Made by a program: the position numbers and the translations under genes
NCBI GenBank assembly: GCA_020072805.1
Contig: JAIQGC010000028.1
Location: 1-46,668 of the forward strand
Direction: 5' to 3'
Source of the DNA: Terriglobia bacterium
GTDB lineage: Bacteria > Acidobacteriota > Terriglobia > Acidiferrales > UBA7541
Length of the DNA: 46,668 nt
In this document: one piece after another, positions 7,589-15,738 of the stretch
Layout of the letters: each line of letters starts with the position of its first letter
Position numbering within the stretch: the stretch's first letter is position 1
Notes under the pieces: model-generated
Database searches by the model: none
Seen by the model: the letters and a program-made list of their open reading frames with translations, nothing else
Told to the model about the DNA's origin: nothing

Positions 7589-7822
7589 TAACCCGCATTT
7601 CTCACCAGGAAGGGTGGGGCTGCGCGGCGGGGATGGAAAGGCCCGCCCTCTGAAGAGGGCGGCTACAGAAGTCTGGGGAGTTTTCTCGGCAGGAATCAAA
7701 ACCACAGTGTGACGCTTGCGGCTGGGTGGTCAATCGTGCTGCTGGTGATGCGGGCGGAGCCCCGACTGCTGTCCGGGGCAGGCAAGCTCCGCCCCTACTG
7801 CGCGAGTCTTGCAAGAATTCGG
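7589..7822. repeat. Composite interspersed repeat, about 234 bases, copy 1
   Basis: It aligns end to end by eye with 40888-41122: CCCGCATTTCTCAC at the start, GGAAAGGCCCGCCCTCT with its hairpin, a CGGC(A/G)GGA block, GACGCTTG, GCTGTCCGGGGCAGGCAA and a final GTCTTG. Internal palindromes are CCGCCCTCT-GA-AGAGGGCGG (7643-7662, followed by CTACAGAAG) and a nested hairpin with arms GGGCGGAGC and GCTCCGCCC (7752-7794). It fills the gap between rsmA and the convergent cyclodeaminase-like gene. No coding potential is seen. Confidence 0.75.
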
Positions 7823-7823
7823 A

Positions 7824-8801
7824 TTAGAGGGGCAAGTCGGCGCCGATTCGCTTTTCGAGGGCTTTGCGGTGGATGAGGACTGCGGTGGCCATGTCGCCGA
7901 GGGCCAAGCCGAGATTGATGGCGAAGGTGCGCTCGCGGGGGTGCTGGCGGCCGGGCTTTTTGCCAGTGACGAGGTCGCCGAGGTCGGCGTAGGGTTCCGG
8001 GGTATCGCGAAAGTAGCCTGCCTTACGGTAATAGGACATTTGGGGGATGTCGTCGGTCGAGAGTTTATCGGCCTGCCGGAGGGCGGAGCCCTGCCAGTAG
8101 GAGTCGAAGTCAACGAGGCTGGCGAAGGCGCCTTCGGAGAGCCAGTTGGGTTCGATGGCGGGCTGGGGGTCTTTGAGGATGGGGCCGCTGGTGACGACGA
8201 TGTCGAGACCCTTGACGGCTTGGGCCACGGTGGAGACGGGTTCGATTTCGAGATGCAGTTGGGCGGACATTTCGTCGGCGAAGCGGCGGGCGATTTCCGG
8301 GCGGAGGTCGAAGGCTTTTACCTGCTTGAGGGGAAAGAGGCAGGCGAGGGCTTCGAGATTGCTGCGGCCCTGGACGCCGCAAGCGACGATGCCAACGGAG
8401 GAGGAGTCTTTTCGCGCGAGGTGCTTGGCGGAGACGGCGGTGGCGGCGCCGGTGCGCTTGGCGGTGATCCAGGTGCAGTCCATGACGGAGAGGGGGAAGC
8501 CGGTTTCGGGGTCGTTGAGGATGAGCAGGCCGCTGATGTAAGGGAGTCCCTGGAGCTGATTTTGCGGGTAGCCGGCGACCCATTTGATGCCGGCGGCGTC
8601 CATGGCGGGGATGGAAGCGGGCATGGCGTGAATGAAGGCGTCGGGGCGGGGATGGATGCCCGGCTTGGGGGGCATTTCGACTTTGCCGAGGCCCTTTTGC
8701 TCGAAGGCTTTTTCGACGGCGGCGATGACTTCGGGCATGGAGAGGGCGGTTTTTTCCACATCGGAGCGGGAAAGGTACCGCAGGGTGTGAGTTGCGCTCA
8801 T
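7824..8801 (-). CDS. Ornithine cyclodeaminase / mu-crystallin family protein
   Basis: 325 residues. Family members are NAD(P)-dependent and act on amino acids or imino acids as ornithine cyclodeaminases, alanine dehydrogenases or ketimine reductases; the substrate cannot be told from sequence alone. Family features are the N-terminal dimerisation strands, IKWVAGYP (about 73-80) with the conserved lysine, TAKRTGAATAVSAKHLARKD (about 115-134), the nucleotide-binding GIVACGVQGRSNLEA (about 138-152) and a DFDSYW motif near 235. The ATG at 8801 is chosen because GGAGG lies 9 bases upstream; an ATG six codons earlier lacks such a site. It is separated from the tRNA gene by about 118 bases and converges on rsmA across the composite repeat. 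Confidence 0.88.
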   Translation of the reverse strand: MSATHTLRYLSRSDVEKTALSMPEVIAAVEKAFEQKGLGKVEMPPKPGIHPRPDAFIHAMPASIPAMDAAGIKWVAGYPQNQLQGLPYISGLLILNDPETGFPLSVMDCTWITAKRTGAATAVSAKHLARKDSSSVGIVACGVQGRSNLEALACLFPLKQVKAFDLRPEIARRFADEMSAQLHLEIEPVSTVAQAVKGLDIVVTSGPILKDPQPAIEPNWLSEGAFASLVDFDSYWQGSALRQADKLSTDDIPQMSYYRKAGYFRDTPEPYADLGDLVTGKKPGRQHPRERTFAINLGLALGDMATAVLIHRKALEKRIGADLPL

Positions 8802-8919
8802 CGTTCGGGGCCTCCGCAAGATGCGTTTCGTTCGTTGATGGCAGGACAGCGAATGCTACCACTTGTGGGCGGAATCGATGAAGGGAAAGGAAGTTATTTG
8901 TTTTGGAGGAGGAACAAAA

Positions 8920-8996
8920 TGGTGCGCCCGGAGAGACTTGAACTCCCAACCCCCACGTTCGTAGCGTGGTGCTCTATCCAGTTGAGCCACGGGCGC
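8920..8996 (-). tRNA. tRNA-Arg (anticodon ACG)
   Basis: The reverse strand folds into a full cloverleaf: acceptor stem GCGCCCG/CGGGCGC, D stem GCTC/GAGC, anticodon stem CCACG/CGTGG with loop CTACGAA (anticodon ACG), T stem GGGAG/CTCTC with loop TTCAAGT, discriminator A and an encoded CCA end. It reads CGU (and CGC/CGA if A34 is deaminated to inosine). Confidence 0.96.
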
Positions 8997-9060
8997 ACAG
9001 TAATAAAAATTCTAGCATAGGTGGGGGCGGTCTGCCACCCGGCGGGGGCAAAAAGAGGAA

Positions 9061-9103
9061 ATGCGAAAAGCGAAATTCGAAATACGAAAATCGAAATTCG
9101 AGG
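9061..9103. repeat. Short A-rich repeat (CGAAATTCGA-type units)
   Basis: GCGAAATTCGAAATACGAAA is followed by ATCGAAATTCGAG, so the CGAAATTCGA unit occurs twice within about 40 bases between the tRNA and the MFS gene. It is low-complexity and partly palindromic. Function unknown. Confidence 0.45.
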
Positions 9104-9119
9104 GATTGACGGACGGCGC

Positions 9120-10349
9120 TCAGGCCGGGGGCGGAGCGACGGGCGTGCGGAGGAAGCTGCGGCCGCGGGCTTCCGTGCCGGCGAGGAGCAGGGCGGCGAG
9201 GGCGAGGATGGTGACGATTTCGAAACCGGCGATGGCCCACTGATAGCCGACGCGGTCGCGCAGGGCGTACTGGATGGAGTTGGTGGGGGCGGCGAAGAGG
9301 ATGCCCATCTGATAGGCCAGGCCGGGCATGAGGCCGCGGGCGGCGTCGGCGGAGAGTTCGTTGAGGTGGACGGGGATGACGCCCCAGGCGCCCTGCACGC
9401 CCATCTGCATAGCAAAGGCAGCGGCGGCGAGGAGCCAGAGCTGCGTGCCGAAAGCCCACAGGGGAATGATGCACAGGCAGAGGGCCAGGGCGGCGAGCAT
9501 GCTCTTTCTGCGGCCGGCCACTTCGGAGAAATGGCCGAAGAGAACCGCGCCGAGGATGGCGCCGAGGTTGAAGATCATGGCCATATTGGCGCGGGCGGCC
9601 TGCGAGACGTGGTGCACTTCCTGAAGAAAATCGGGATAGAGGTCCTGGGTGCCGTGGGAGAGGAACATCATGAAAGTCATCAGCAAGGCGAGATAGGCGA
9701 ATTTTTTCCATTCGCCGGCGACGATGCGCAGGAGTTTGCCGGTGCTTTCGGCGCGGTGCTGCTTCCAGGCTTCCGACTCAGGGACTTTGGTGCGGATATA
9801 GAGAGCCAGAAGGGCGGGCAGGGCGCCGAGCCAGAACATGGGGCGCCAACCCCAGTGGGGGAGCACGAAACGGGCCGCGGCCGCCGCGAACAGGAAGCCG
9901 ATGGAGTATCCGCTCTGCAGGATGCCGCTGAGAATGCCGCGCAAGCGCACAGGGGCGGCTTCCATGGCGAGCGAAGCGCCGACGCCCCATTCGCCACCCA
10001 TGCCGATGCCGAAGAGAGCCCTGAGGACGAGGAAAACAGAGAAGTTGGGAGCGAAGCCGCAGAGCACTTCGATGAGGGAGAAATAAATGACGTTGGCCAT
10101 CAGGGGAATGCGGCGGCCGAAGCGGTCGGCCAGCAGGCCAAAGAGGAGAGCGCCGAGGGGGCGCATGGCCAGGGTGAGGGTGGTGGTGAGGACGATCTGT
10201 TTTTTGGAGACGCCGAATTGATGGGCGAGGGTGTCAAAGAGGAAAACGACGACGAAGAAGTCGAAGGCGTCGAGGGTCCAGCCGAGGAAGCCGGCGAGGA
10301 CGGCGTGATGCGCGCCGGATTGCCGGGTGGTGGAAGGGGGCGGGGTCAT
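9120..10349 (-). CDS. MFS transporter, metabolite:H+ symporter type (sialate/carboxylate-transporter-like)
   Basis: 409 residues with about 12 hydrophobic segments, the normal size for the major facilitator superfamily. TM1 carries the acidic GWTLDAFDFFVVVF motif found in aromatic-acid and carboxylate/sialate proton symporters. The loop 2-3 motif is GLLADRFGRR, and GIGMGGEWGVGASLAMEAAP (about 115-134) is a strong signature of that subgroup. A second GHFSEVAGRRKS motif opens the C-terminal half. The substrate is probably an organic anion, but it cannot be resolved. The gene follows the M28 peptidase by 36 bases on the same strand, so import of a peptidase product is conceivable. No strong ribosome binding site was seen. 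Confidence 0.9.
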   Translation of the reverse strand: MTPPPSTTRQSGAHHAVLAGFLGWTLDAFDFFVVVFLFDTLAHQFGVSKKQIVLTTTLTLAMRPLGALLFGLLADRFGRRIPLMANVIYFSLIEVLCGFAPNFSVFLVLRALFGIGMGGEWGVGASLAMEAAPVRLRGILSGILQSGYSIGFLFAAAAARFVLPHWGWRPMFWLGALPALLALYIRTKVPESEAWKQHRAESTGKLLRIVAGEWKKFAYLALLMTFMMFLSHGTQDLYPDFLQEVHHVSQAARANMAMIFNLGAILGAVLFGHFSEVAGRRKSMLAALALCLCIIPLWAFGTQLWLLAAAAFAMQMGVQGAWGVIPVHLNELSADAARGLMPGLAYQMGILFAAPTNSIQYALRDRVGYQWAIAGFEIVTILALAALLLAGTEARGRSFLRTPVAPPPA

Positions 10350-10385
10350 TTGGCGTTGGGGGCGCGCTTGGTTGTAGGGAGCATG

Positions 10386-12074
10386 CTAAGGCTTCTGGCT
10401 CTCCTTGCGGGCGGTCTCGAATTCATCGCCGGGCAGCCAGGCGGGCAGGGAGGGCAGGGTGGCGGCTTTCCAGCCGAGAGCAAAACCGAAGCGGGCGATT
10501 TTGGCGGTGCCGGAAAAATCCATTTCGGGCTTGTACTCGTCGGAGGGCTGGTGATAGCGGTGGTCGACGTAATCCTTGGCCTGGGCCAGACCCCATTCGG
10601 CGGGATGGCCGGCAAACTTCACGCCTTGATTCACGGAAAAGCCGGGAACGCCCACGCGGGCGAGGCTGAAGTGGTCGGAGCGGTAATAGTGACCCGCTTC
10701 GGGGCGCGGGTCGGGTTTATTGGCCAGGCCAAATTCCTTCGCTGTTTCCTCGACCTGGGGAAAAAAAGTGGTGCGCTCGGCGCCGCTAACCTCGACCTCC
10801 CCGGGATCGCCGAGGGGCGGGACATTGTCGAAGTTGAGATCCAGCGCGATTTTGCCGCGGGCCAGCGGCGCATGCTTGCCGAGGAATTCGGAGCCGAGCA
10901 GACCCTGCTCCTCGGCGGTGACCGCGGCGAAGTAGACGGAGCGCGCGGGTGGCGTGCCGAGCGAGCCATAGACACGGGCCATTTCCAGGAGGATGCCGCA
11001 GCCGGTGGCGTTGTCCATGGCGCCGTTGAAGATTTTGTCGCCGGGAAGATCGGGATTGATGCCGAAGTGGTCGTAGTGGGCGGTGAAGAAGACGGCTTCG
11101 CTGCGCCGGGCGGGATCGGCGCCGGGGAGATAAGCGAGGACGTTGGTGGAGACGAAGGGGCGAAGCTTGCTGGCGATATGGGCCTTCAGGCGGACGGGCA
11201 GCTCGATGGGCTTGAAGTCGCGGGACTGCGCCGAGGCGAAGAGCTTGTCGAGGTCATGCCCGCCGAAAGCGACGAGCTTTTTCGCGACGTCCCAGGAAAT
11301 CCAGGAGGCCGCCTGGAGAACCGGCGTGGCATCGCGCTCGAGATAGGAGTGCTCGCCGCCCCAGGAATTGCGGACGACTTCCCAGCCGTAGCTGGCCAAA
11401 TCCGTGCGGTGAATGATCAGAGCGGCGACGGCGCCGCGGCGGGCGGCTTCTTCAAACTTGTAGGTCCAGCGGCCGTAGTAGGTGAGGGCTTTGCCCTTGA
11501 AGAATTTGGGGTCGTCCGAGGCGGGCTCGGCAACGAACATGACCAGGACTTTGCCGCGCAAGTCCAGGCCCTTGAAGTCGTCCCAATTGTATTCGGGGGC
11601 ATGGATGCCAAAGCCGACAAAAACGACCGGCGCGTCAATCTCGGAAGAAGGGCGCTGGGTCTGATCGCCGGTGACATAGTCTTCCAGCAGCTTCAATGCC
11701 AGGGGGGCGCCGGCAGCGGGTTGCAGAGTGAAAGTGGTTTCGGGAAGGGTTTGCACGCCCATCATGGGAACTTTCTGGAGGAAGGAGCCGTTGTCGCCGC
11801 CGGGCTTGAGCCCGGCCAGGGCGAATTGCGTGGCGATGTATTCGGCGGCGATTTCACCGCCGCGTGCGCCAGTGCCGCGCCCTTCGAGAAGGTCATGGGA
11901 GAGGAAGCGGACATGGGCGCGCAGGTTTTCCGGATTGATGGCGCGCATGGCGGCGGCCGCGGCGGGGGGAAGCCCGGAGGATTCCTCGCCGGCGAGCAAG
12001 CGCGCGCCGGCGAATGCCGCGGCGCCCAGAAACACCGCCGCCAGCAGCGCAATCTTTTTCCCGTTTCTGTTCAT
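10386..12074 (-). CDS. Secreted M28-family zinc aminopeptidase with PA-domain insertion
   Basis: 562 residues. A signal peptide or membrane anchor spans about 8-30 (ALLAAVFLGAAAFAG). The M28 core begins near 50 (NLRAHVRFLSHDLLEGRGTG) and is interrupted by a PA-like domain at about 135-275. The zinc and catalytic residues then follow: HYDH at about 333-336, GAMDNATG (bridging Asp near 354), TAEEQGLLGS (Glu base and ligand near 388-389), LDLNFDN (Asp near 412) and a final His in DHRYHQPSDE near 505-515. Such enzymes remove N-terminal amino acids outside the cytoplasm. The second ATG (12074) is preferred because GAGG sits 6 bases before it but directly abuts the first ATG at 12080. It lies between nrdR (43 bases) and the MFS gene (36 bases). 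Confidence 0.92.
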   Translation of the reverse strand: MNRNGKKIALLAAVFLGAAAFAGARLLAGEESSGLPPAAAAAMRAINPENLRAHVRFLSHDLLEGRGTGARGGEIAAEYIATQFALAGLKPGGDNGSFLQKVPMMGVQTLPETTFTLQPAAGAPLALKLLEDYVTGDQTQRPSSEIDAPVVFVGFGIHAPEYNWDDFKGLDLRGKVLVMFVAEPASDDPKFFKGKALTYYGRWTYKFEEAARRGAVAALIIHRTDLASYGWEVVRNSWGGEHSYLERDATPVLQAASWISWDVAKKLVAFGGHDLDKLFASAQSRDFKPIELPVRLKAHIASKLRPFVSTNVLAYLPGADPARRSEAVFFTAHYDHFGINPDLPGDKIFNGAMDNATGCGILLEMARVYGSLGTPPARSVYFAAVTAEEQGLLGSEFLGKHAPLARGKIALDLNFDNVPPLGDPGEVEVSGAERTTFFPQVEETAKEFGLANKPDPRPEAGHYYRSDHFSLARVGVPGFSVNQGVKFAGHPAEWGLAQAKDYVDHRYHQPSDEYKPEMDFSGTAKIARFGFALGWKAATLPSLPAWLPGDEFETARKESQKP

Positions 12075-12117
12075 GGCCATCCTCGATTCCGTCCCGGAAT
12101 GATTTTTCCTGTTACCT

Positions 12118-12582
12118 TTACTTTTTTGTGCGGTCCTTCAGCAGCCCCTTGAGTTCGCTCATGAATTCCTTGACGTCCTTGAAATCCATGTAGACGGAAG
12201 CGAAGCGGACGTAGGCGACTTTATCCAGTTTTTTCAGGTGGTGCATGATCATTTCGCCCACTTCGGTGGTGGTCAGTTCCCTTTCGGTGGCGTCGTGGAC
12301 GACGCCTTCGATTTCATCCACGATGGCTTCGAGCTTGGGGGTGGGCACGGGCCGTTTTTCGCAGGCCTTGAGGAGACCCTGAAGAATTTTCTGGCGGTCG
12401 AAGCGCTCGCGACGGCCGTCTTTCTTGATGACCATGTAGGGGATTTCGTCAATCCGCTCGTAGGTGGTGAAGCGCCGTCCGCATTTGAGGCATTCCCTGC
12501 GGCGGCGGATGGTGTCGCCGGTGCGGACTTCGCGGGAGTCGATCACCTTGTCGTCAACGTGCGCGCAAAAAGGGCATTTCAC
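12118..12582 (-). CDS. nrdR: Transcriptional repressor NrdR
   Basis: 154 residues from a GTG start, matching the family's usual length and its canonical beginning (VKCPFC). NrdR represses ribonucleotide reductase genes in response to bound ATP/dATP. The N-terminal zinc ribbon uses CPFC and CLKC (about residues 3-6 and 31-34), followed by RRFTTYERI and an ATP-cone domain (MVIKKDGRRERFDRQKI onward). AGGAG lies 10 bases before the GTG at 12582. The frame stays open 18 codons upstream to an ATG at 12636, but those residues are unlike the family. No ribonucleotide reductase gene is in the window. It is probably the first gene of a nrdR-M28-MFS transcription unit. Confidence 0.95.
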   Translation of the reverse strand: MKCPFCAHVDDKVIDSREVRTGDTIRRRRECLKCGRRFTTYERIDEIPYMVIKKDGRRERFDRQKILQGLLKACEKRPVPTPKLEAIVDEIEGVVHDATERELTTTEVGEMIMHHLKKLDKVAYVRFASVYMDFKDVKEFMSELKGLLKDRTKK

Positions 12583-12641
12583 TCGGCTGCTTCTCCTGAC
12601 CCGGCGGGATTCAAGTGTACGTGCCGGTAAAACCATCCGTT

Positions 12642-12688
12642 GAGATTCTTTGTCCCGGGAAGAAGTACCGGGGCTCAGAATGACAAAC
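12642..12688. repeat. GAGATTC...AGAATGACAAAC interspersed element, copy 1
   Basis: Ends GAGATTC and AGAATGACAAAC enclose an inner hairpin CCCGG-GAAGAAGTA-CCGGG. A related element with the same ends lies at 24334-24390. It occupies the gap between nrdR and the flippase-like gene. Confidence 0.6.
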
Positions 12689-12701
12689 TTTGTTGAGGCG
12701 G

Positions 12702-13763
12702 CTAGGCCGACTCTTCCTCTTCCTTCAGGGCCACGCGGCGAAGTTCGCCGAGGGACCAGCCCTCATGAATCAGCAAGGGCACGCCGGCCAGACTGACCGA
12801 GGCGAAGGAAATCAGCCAAACGACAATGGCGGCCACGGCGGCGCGCTCCTTTTCTACCCCAAAGATCGCCGTATAGGCAAGGAACGTGGCGACCTGGGAG
12901 CCGCCGCCCACCCCGGGCAACTGCACCGCGGAACCGACCAGGGCAAAGGCCAGGACCAGAAGAGTGCCGCCGAAGCTGATGGCCGCGAGAGAACCGCCAA
13001 AGCTTTGCGCCGTCCAATAATAAACCACGGCCACCAGGGCCCAGTGAACGCCGGAATAGGCCAGGGTCTCACCGAGATCGCCCCAGGTGCGGATGGTCTG
13101 GACGCCGCGGGCAAATCCCAGGATCATGCGGGCGCCGTGACCGCGCCAGCCGTGGACGTGATGCCATTTTTCGAGGCGGCGTTCGAGGACGATCGTGCCG
13201 TGCAAGCGGAAATAAACCAGGAAGCCGATAGCGGCAAGAACGCCGGCGAAGAGGATGCCTCCAGTGGTCCGGGCGGCTTTTTCCAGGCCGCCCGTGGATT
13301 CACCGGCGGGGTGCGTGGCGGTGAAGACGAACAGGCCGATGGCGGCGATGACCACGGCGCAGGCCATGTCCAGCAAACGTTCGAGCACGTAAACGCCGAA
13401 GGTATCCGCAATGGGAAGTTTTTCCTTGCGCGCCAGCAGCAACGGGCGCACCGGCTCGCCCGCGCGGCCCAGCAGGAACATGGCGCTGAATCCGGCCAGG
13501 GTCACGCGGTAGATATTGCCAAAATTGGCGGCGCCCAGGCGGCGGGCCAGGCGCATCCAGCGCAGGGCGCGAATGGCGAAGCAGGTGTAAATGGCCGCCA
13601 GGGAGAGAAGCAGGAGGGAGAGGCGAGCCTGGCGGAGAGAAGCGAGAAGGAGTGCACCGCTGAAGCTCGAGAAAGGGATGGACTTGCGCATGCGGTAGAG
13701 CAACGCCCCCAGCAGGCACAGCCCAATGATGGTAAAAAGCACTTTCCGGCTTGTCCGACCCAT
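12702..13763 (-). CDS. Flippase-like integral membrane protein (LPG synthase TM / UPF0104 family)
   Basis: 353 residues from the ATG at 13763 (MGRTSRKVLF). About eight hydrophobic segments and the family blocks ALRWMRLARRLG, FSAMFLLGRAGEPVRPLLLA, YVLERLLDMACAVVIAA and LPGVGGGSQVATFLA place it in the lysylphosphatidylglycerol-synthase transmembrane / AglD2 / YbhN group. Members carry or flip lipids or lipid-linked sugars; the cytoplasmic aminoacyl-transfer domain of MprF is absent, so lysyl transfer is unlikely. The start is chosen for its Lys/Arg-rich N-terminus; the frame continues 27 codons upstream to 13844. It is divergent from the ECF sigma operon, with which it shares a 248-base regulatory interval. 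Confidence 0.85.
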   Translation of the reverse strand: MGRTSRKVLFTIIGLCLLGALLYRMRKSIPFSSFSGALLLASLRQARLSLLLLSLAAIYTCFAIRALRWMRLARRLGAANFGNIYRVTLAGFSAMFLLGRAGEPVRPLLLARKEKLPIADTFGVYVLERLLDMACAVVIAAIGLFVFTATHPAGESTGGLEKAARTTGGILFAGVLAAIGFLVYFRLHGTIVLERRLEKWHHVHGWRGHGARMILGFARGVQTIRTWGDLGETLAYSGVHWALVAVVYYWTAQSFGGSLAAISFGGTLLVLAFALVGSAVQLPGVGGGSQVATFLAYTAIFGVEKERAAVAAIVVWLISFASVSLAGVPLLIHEGWSLGELRRVALKEEEESA

Positions 13764-13934
13764 GGAAGGCAGCCTACTGGCCCCCCGGCTTGGCGTCAAG
13801 CCCGACTTGGGCTTCCGGAGACAAGACAATTCCCATGATTGCAAGAATTTAGCGGTCTTGCGCGGCCTGGGGGGGATGAGAGTAAGATGCCCTTGCCGGA
13901 CGATTTAGCGGGTGCCGTGCCGGCCTGCTTTCGG

Positions 13935-13960
13935 GGAACATTCGAGACCCCTTTTTCGTT
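13935..13960 (+). promoter_or_regulatory. Candidate ECF-sigma promoter (GGAAC-N17-CGTT)
   Basis: GGAAC at 13935-13939 and CGTT at 13957-13960 are 17 bases apart, the arrangement recognised by many ECF sigma factors. It lies about 50 bases upstream of the sigma gene start, as expected for positive autoregulation. Assignment is by motif only. Confidence 0.5.
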
Positions 13961-14011
13961 ACATCATCAGCAGGCCGAAATGCGAAGCGGGGTTTCGAGA
14001 CTGAGGCGAAG

Positions 14012-14608
14012 TTGGAGCAGGATTCACAACTGGTCCAGCAATGCCTCCAAGGCGACGGGTCGGCCTGGGAGGAGCTTGTACGGCGCCATACGCGGCGGGT
14101 GTATAACCTGTGCTACCGCTTCACGGGAAATGGCAGCACCGCCGAGGATTTGACGCAGGAGGTCTTTTTGAGGATTTACAAGACCATCGGGAGTTACCGC
14201 TCGGCGCACGGGGGCTTTGCCACGTGGATGACCAGCGTGACGCGCAACCTGCTGATCGACCATTACCGGCGGACCAAGCGCGACCGGCTGACGGATTCTC
14301 TCGACGACGCCATGCCCGTGGTGGAAAACAAGGAGTCCTCGGCGCGGCGGCCGGATCAGCAAGCGCTGGCCGGAGAGTTGAGCGCGCAGGTGCACAGCGG
14401 ATTGCAGAAACTTTCCCCGGACCTGCGGGAAGCGGTGATCCTGAGGGATTTGCAGGGACTGGACTATGGGGAGATCCGGCAGGTGCTGGGAGTGCCGGAA
14501 GGAACGGTCAAATCGAGAATCAACCGCGGGCGGATTGAACTGGCGCGCGTTCTGGAGCAGATGGGAGTGCGGCCGAACCAGGGAGCGAGGGCGCGGAGCG
14601 GATTATGA
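14012..14608 (+). CDS. RNA polymerase ECF-type sigma factor
   Basis: 198 residues. Region 2 (about 25-95) includes the core-binding block AEDLTQEVFLRIYKTIGSYR and the -10-recognition segment FATWMTSVTRNLLIDHYRR. Region 4 (about 130-185) includes LSPDLREAVILRDLQGLDY and the helix-turn-helix GEIRQVLGVPEGTVKSRINR that reads the -35 element. Regions 1.1 and 3 are absent, as in ECF factors. The start is a TTG at 14012 with GAGG 5 bases upstream; no ATG in frame fits. The stop overlaps the anti-sigma start (ATGA), and a GGAAC/CGTT promoter-like site lies upstream. It presumably directs RNA polymerase to this operon and to unlinked envelope genes. Confidence 0.93.
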   Translation: MEQDSQLVQQCLQGDGSAWEELVRRHTRRVYNLCYRFTGNGSTAEDLTQEVFLRIYKTIGSYRSAHGGFATWMTSVTRNLLIDHYRRTKRDRLTDSLDDAMPVVENKESSARRPDQQALAGELSAQVHSGLQKLSPDLREAVILRDLQGLDYGEIRQVLGVPEGTVKSRINRGRIELARVLEQMGVRPNQGARARSGL

Positions 14609-15291
14609 ACTGGACCTGCGAACAAATCGAAGAGCGACTGAGCGATCAGCTCGACGGTCAGCTCACGGCCACGGAGCTAGAAGCTTTTCTGGAGCACTTG
14701 CGCGGTTGCGCACCGTGCGCCGGGCTGCTGGCGCGGGTATCCCAAGCGCTGGCGGGCCTGCGGGAAATCGGAGCGGTGGAAGAGCCGCCGCGGCTCGTTT
14801 ACAACATTCTTGACCAGACGCTGGGGAAGAGGGAAAGCGCGGCGGGCTGGAGTGTGGCGCTGGGATTCCTGCGCGGTCTGGCTTCGCCGAAATTCGCCTA
14901 TGGAGCGATGTCCGTGGCGGCCACGCTGGCCCTGCTGCTGACGGCCGCGGGTTTCTCCGGGAGCAGGCCGCAACTGGCGGATCTGCACCCGGCGCAGATC
15001 TATCGCAACGCCGACCGGCAGGCGCACCTGATCTATGCGCGGGGAACGCGCTATGTGAACGACCTGCGGGTGGTCTATGAGATTCAGTCGCGGCTGCGGC
15101 CGGAGGGGGAAATGCCGTCCGCGCCGGAAAATGGCGCGCCGGATTCTTCGCCGAAGACGCGGCCGGATGACGTCACCGACGGCCCGCAGAAATCCGCTCC
15201 GCGGCATTACAACCGGGCCAACGATCTTCAGCGCATCGTCACCGTGCTCGCCTCTCAGGTGACGGCGCTTAGTCCAAGGAGTCTGCGATGA
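14605..15291 (+). CDS. Membrane-bound zinc-binding anti-sigma factor (ZAS type)
   Basis: 228 residues. The cytoplasmic N-terminus has the ZAS motif HLRGCAPC (HxxxCxxC, His31/Cys35/Cys38) with an upstream Cys5 as possible fourth ligand; in the family this domain holds the sigma factor inactive. A single membrane segment lies at about 98-118 (AYGAMSVAATLALLLTAAGF), leaving a periplasmic tail of about 110 residues that could sense envelope state. The tail is hydrophilic with a Pro/Glu/Asp-rich middle. The four-base overlap with the sigma gene shows coupled synthesis, and its own stop overlaps the next gene's start in the same way. Loss or cleavage of this protein would be expected to release the sigma factor. 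Confidence 0.88.
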   Translation: MNWTCEQIEERLSDQLDGQLTATELEAFLEHLRGCAPCAGLLARVSQALAGLREIGAVEEPPRLVYNILDQTLGKRESAAGWSVALGFLRGLASPKFAYGAMSVAATLALLLTAAGFSGSRPQLADLHPAQIYRNADRQAHLIYARGTRYVNDLRVVYEIQSRLRPEGEMPSAPENGAPDSSPKTRPDDVTDGPQKSAPRHYNRANDLQRIVTVLASQVTALSPRSLR

Positions 15292-15731
15292 ATTGCGCGG
15301 TCCATGCGGAGCGGGAAGCAACCGGCTATTGCCGGAATTGCGGGAAGGCCTTGTGCGGGGAGTGCACGCGGGCGGTGCGCGAAGTGCTCTACTGCGAAGA
15401 TTGCCTGGCCAAGGTGATGGGGCACGCGGCAGGCGCGGGCGCGACGGCGGCGGCCCCTGGTTCTCCCGCTTCCGGTCATCCGAGCACGGGTAGCCCGGGG
15501 ATCGCCTTCGTCCTCGGCTTCTGCCCCGGGCTGGGCGCGATCTACAACGGCCAGTACAACAAGGCGCTGATTCACATCCTGGTCTTTGCCACGCTGGTTG
15601 CCGGCGTCAGCATCGCCCACGGGGGACTTGCGCCTGTCTTTGGCCTCTCCATCGCCGGATTCATCTTTTATATGGCCTTCGATTCATTGCGCACCGCGCA
15701 GAACCTGCGCGCGGGCGCTCACGAGCAATGA
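15288..15731 (+). CDS. B-box-like zinc-binding membrane protein
   Basis: 147 residues. The N-terminal 40 residues hold a regular Cys/His array (C3, H6, C15, C18, C23, C26, C36, C39), a B-box/treble-clef-like zinc module. A Gly/Ala/Pro/Ser linker (about 47-70) joins it to two or three hydrophobic segments: GIAFVLGFCPGLGAIYNGQY, then ALIHILVFATLVAGVS, then LAPVFGLSIAGFIFYMAF. The GLGAIYNGQYNKAL block resembles TM2-domain-type membrane proteins. Similar zinc-finger/TM proteins are frequent in Acidobacteriota beside ECF systems; this is recollection. The start overlaps the anti-sigma stop by four bases, so it belongs to the same operon. Function unknown. Confidence 0.8.
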   Translation: MNCAVHAEREATGYCRNCGKALCGECTRAVREVLYCEDCLAKVMGHAAGAGATAAAPGSPASGHPSTGSPGIAFVLGFCPGLGAIYNGQYNKALIHILVFATLVAGVSIAHGGLAPVFGLSIAGFIFYMAFDSLRTAQNLRAGAHEQ

Positions 15732-15738
15732 TGACTCG

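Noticed and set aside
7529-7822. CRISPR array because of several palindromic units in a row
   Set aside because: The units have different sequences and no regular spacers, and no cas gene is present.
7809-9020. Plus-strand open frame opposite the cyclodeaminase-like gene and tRNA
   Set aside because: It runs through a tRNA gene and a clear minus-strand enzyme; composition is antisense-like.
9021-12152. Plus-strand open frame of about 1040 codons opposite the MFS and M28 genes
   Set aside because: It spans two well-identified minus-strand genes and reads as Gly/Glu/Ala-rich filler without domains, the usual antisense shadow of GC-rich codon bias.
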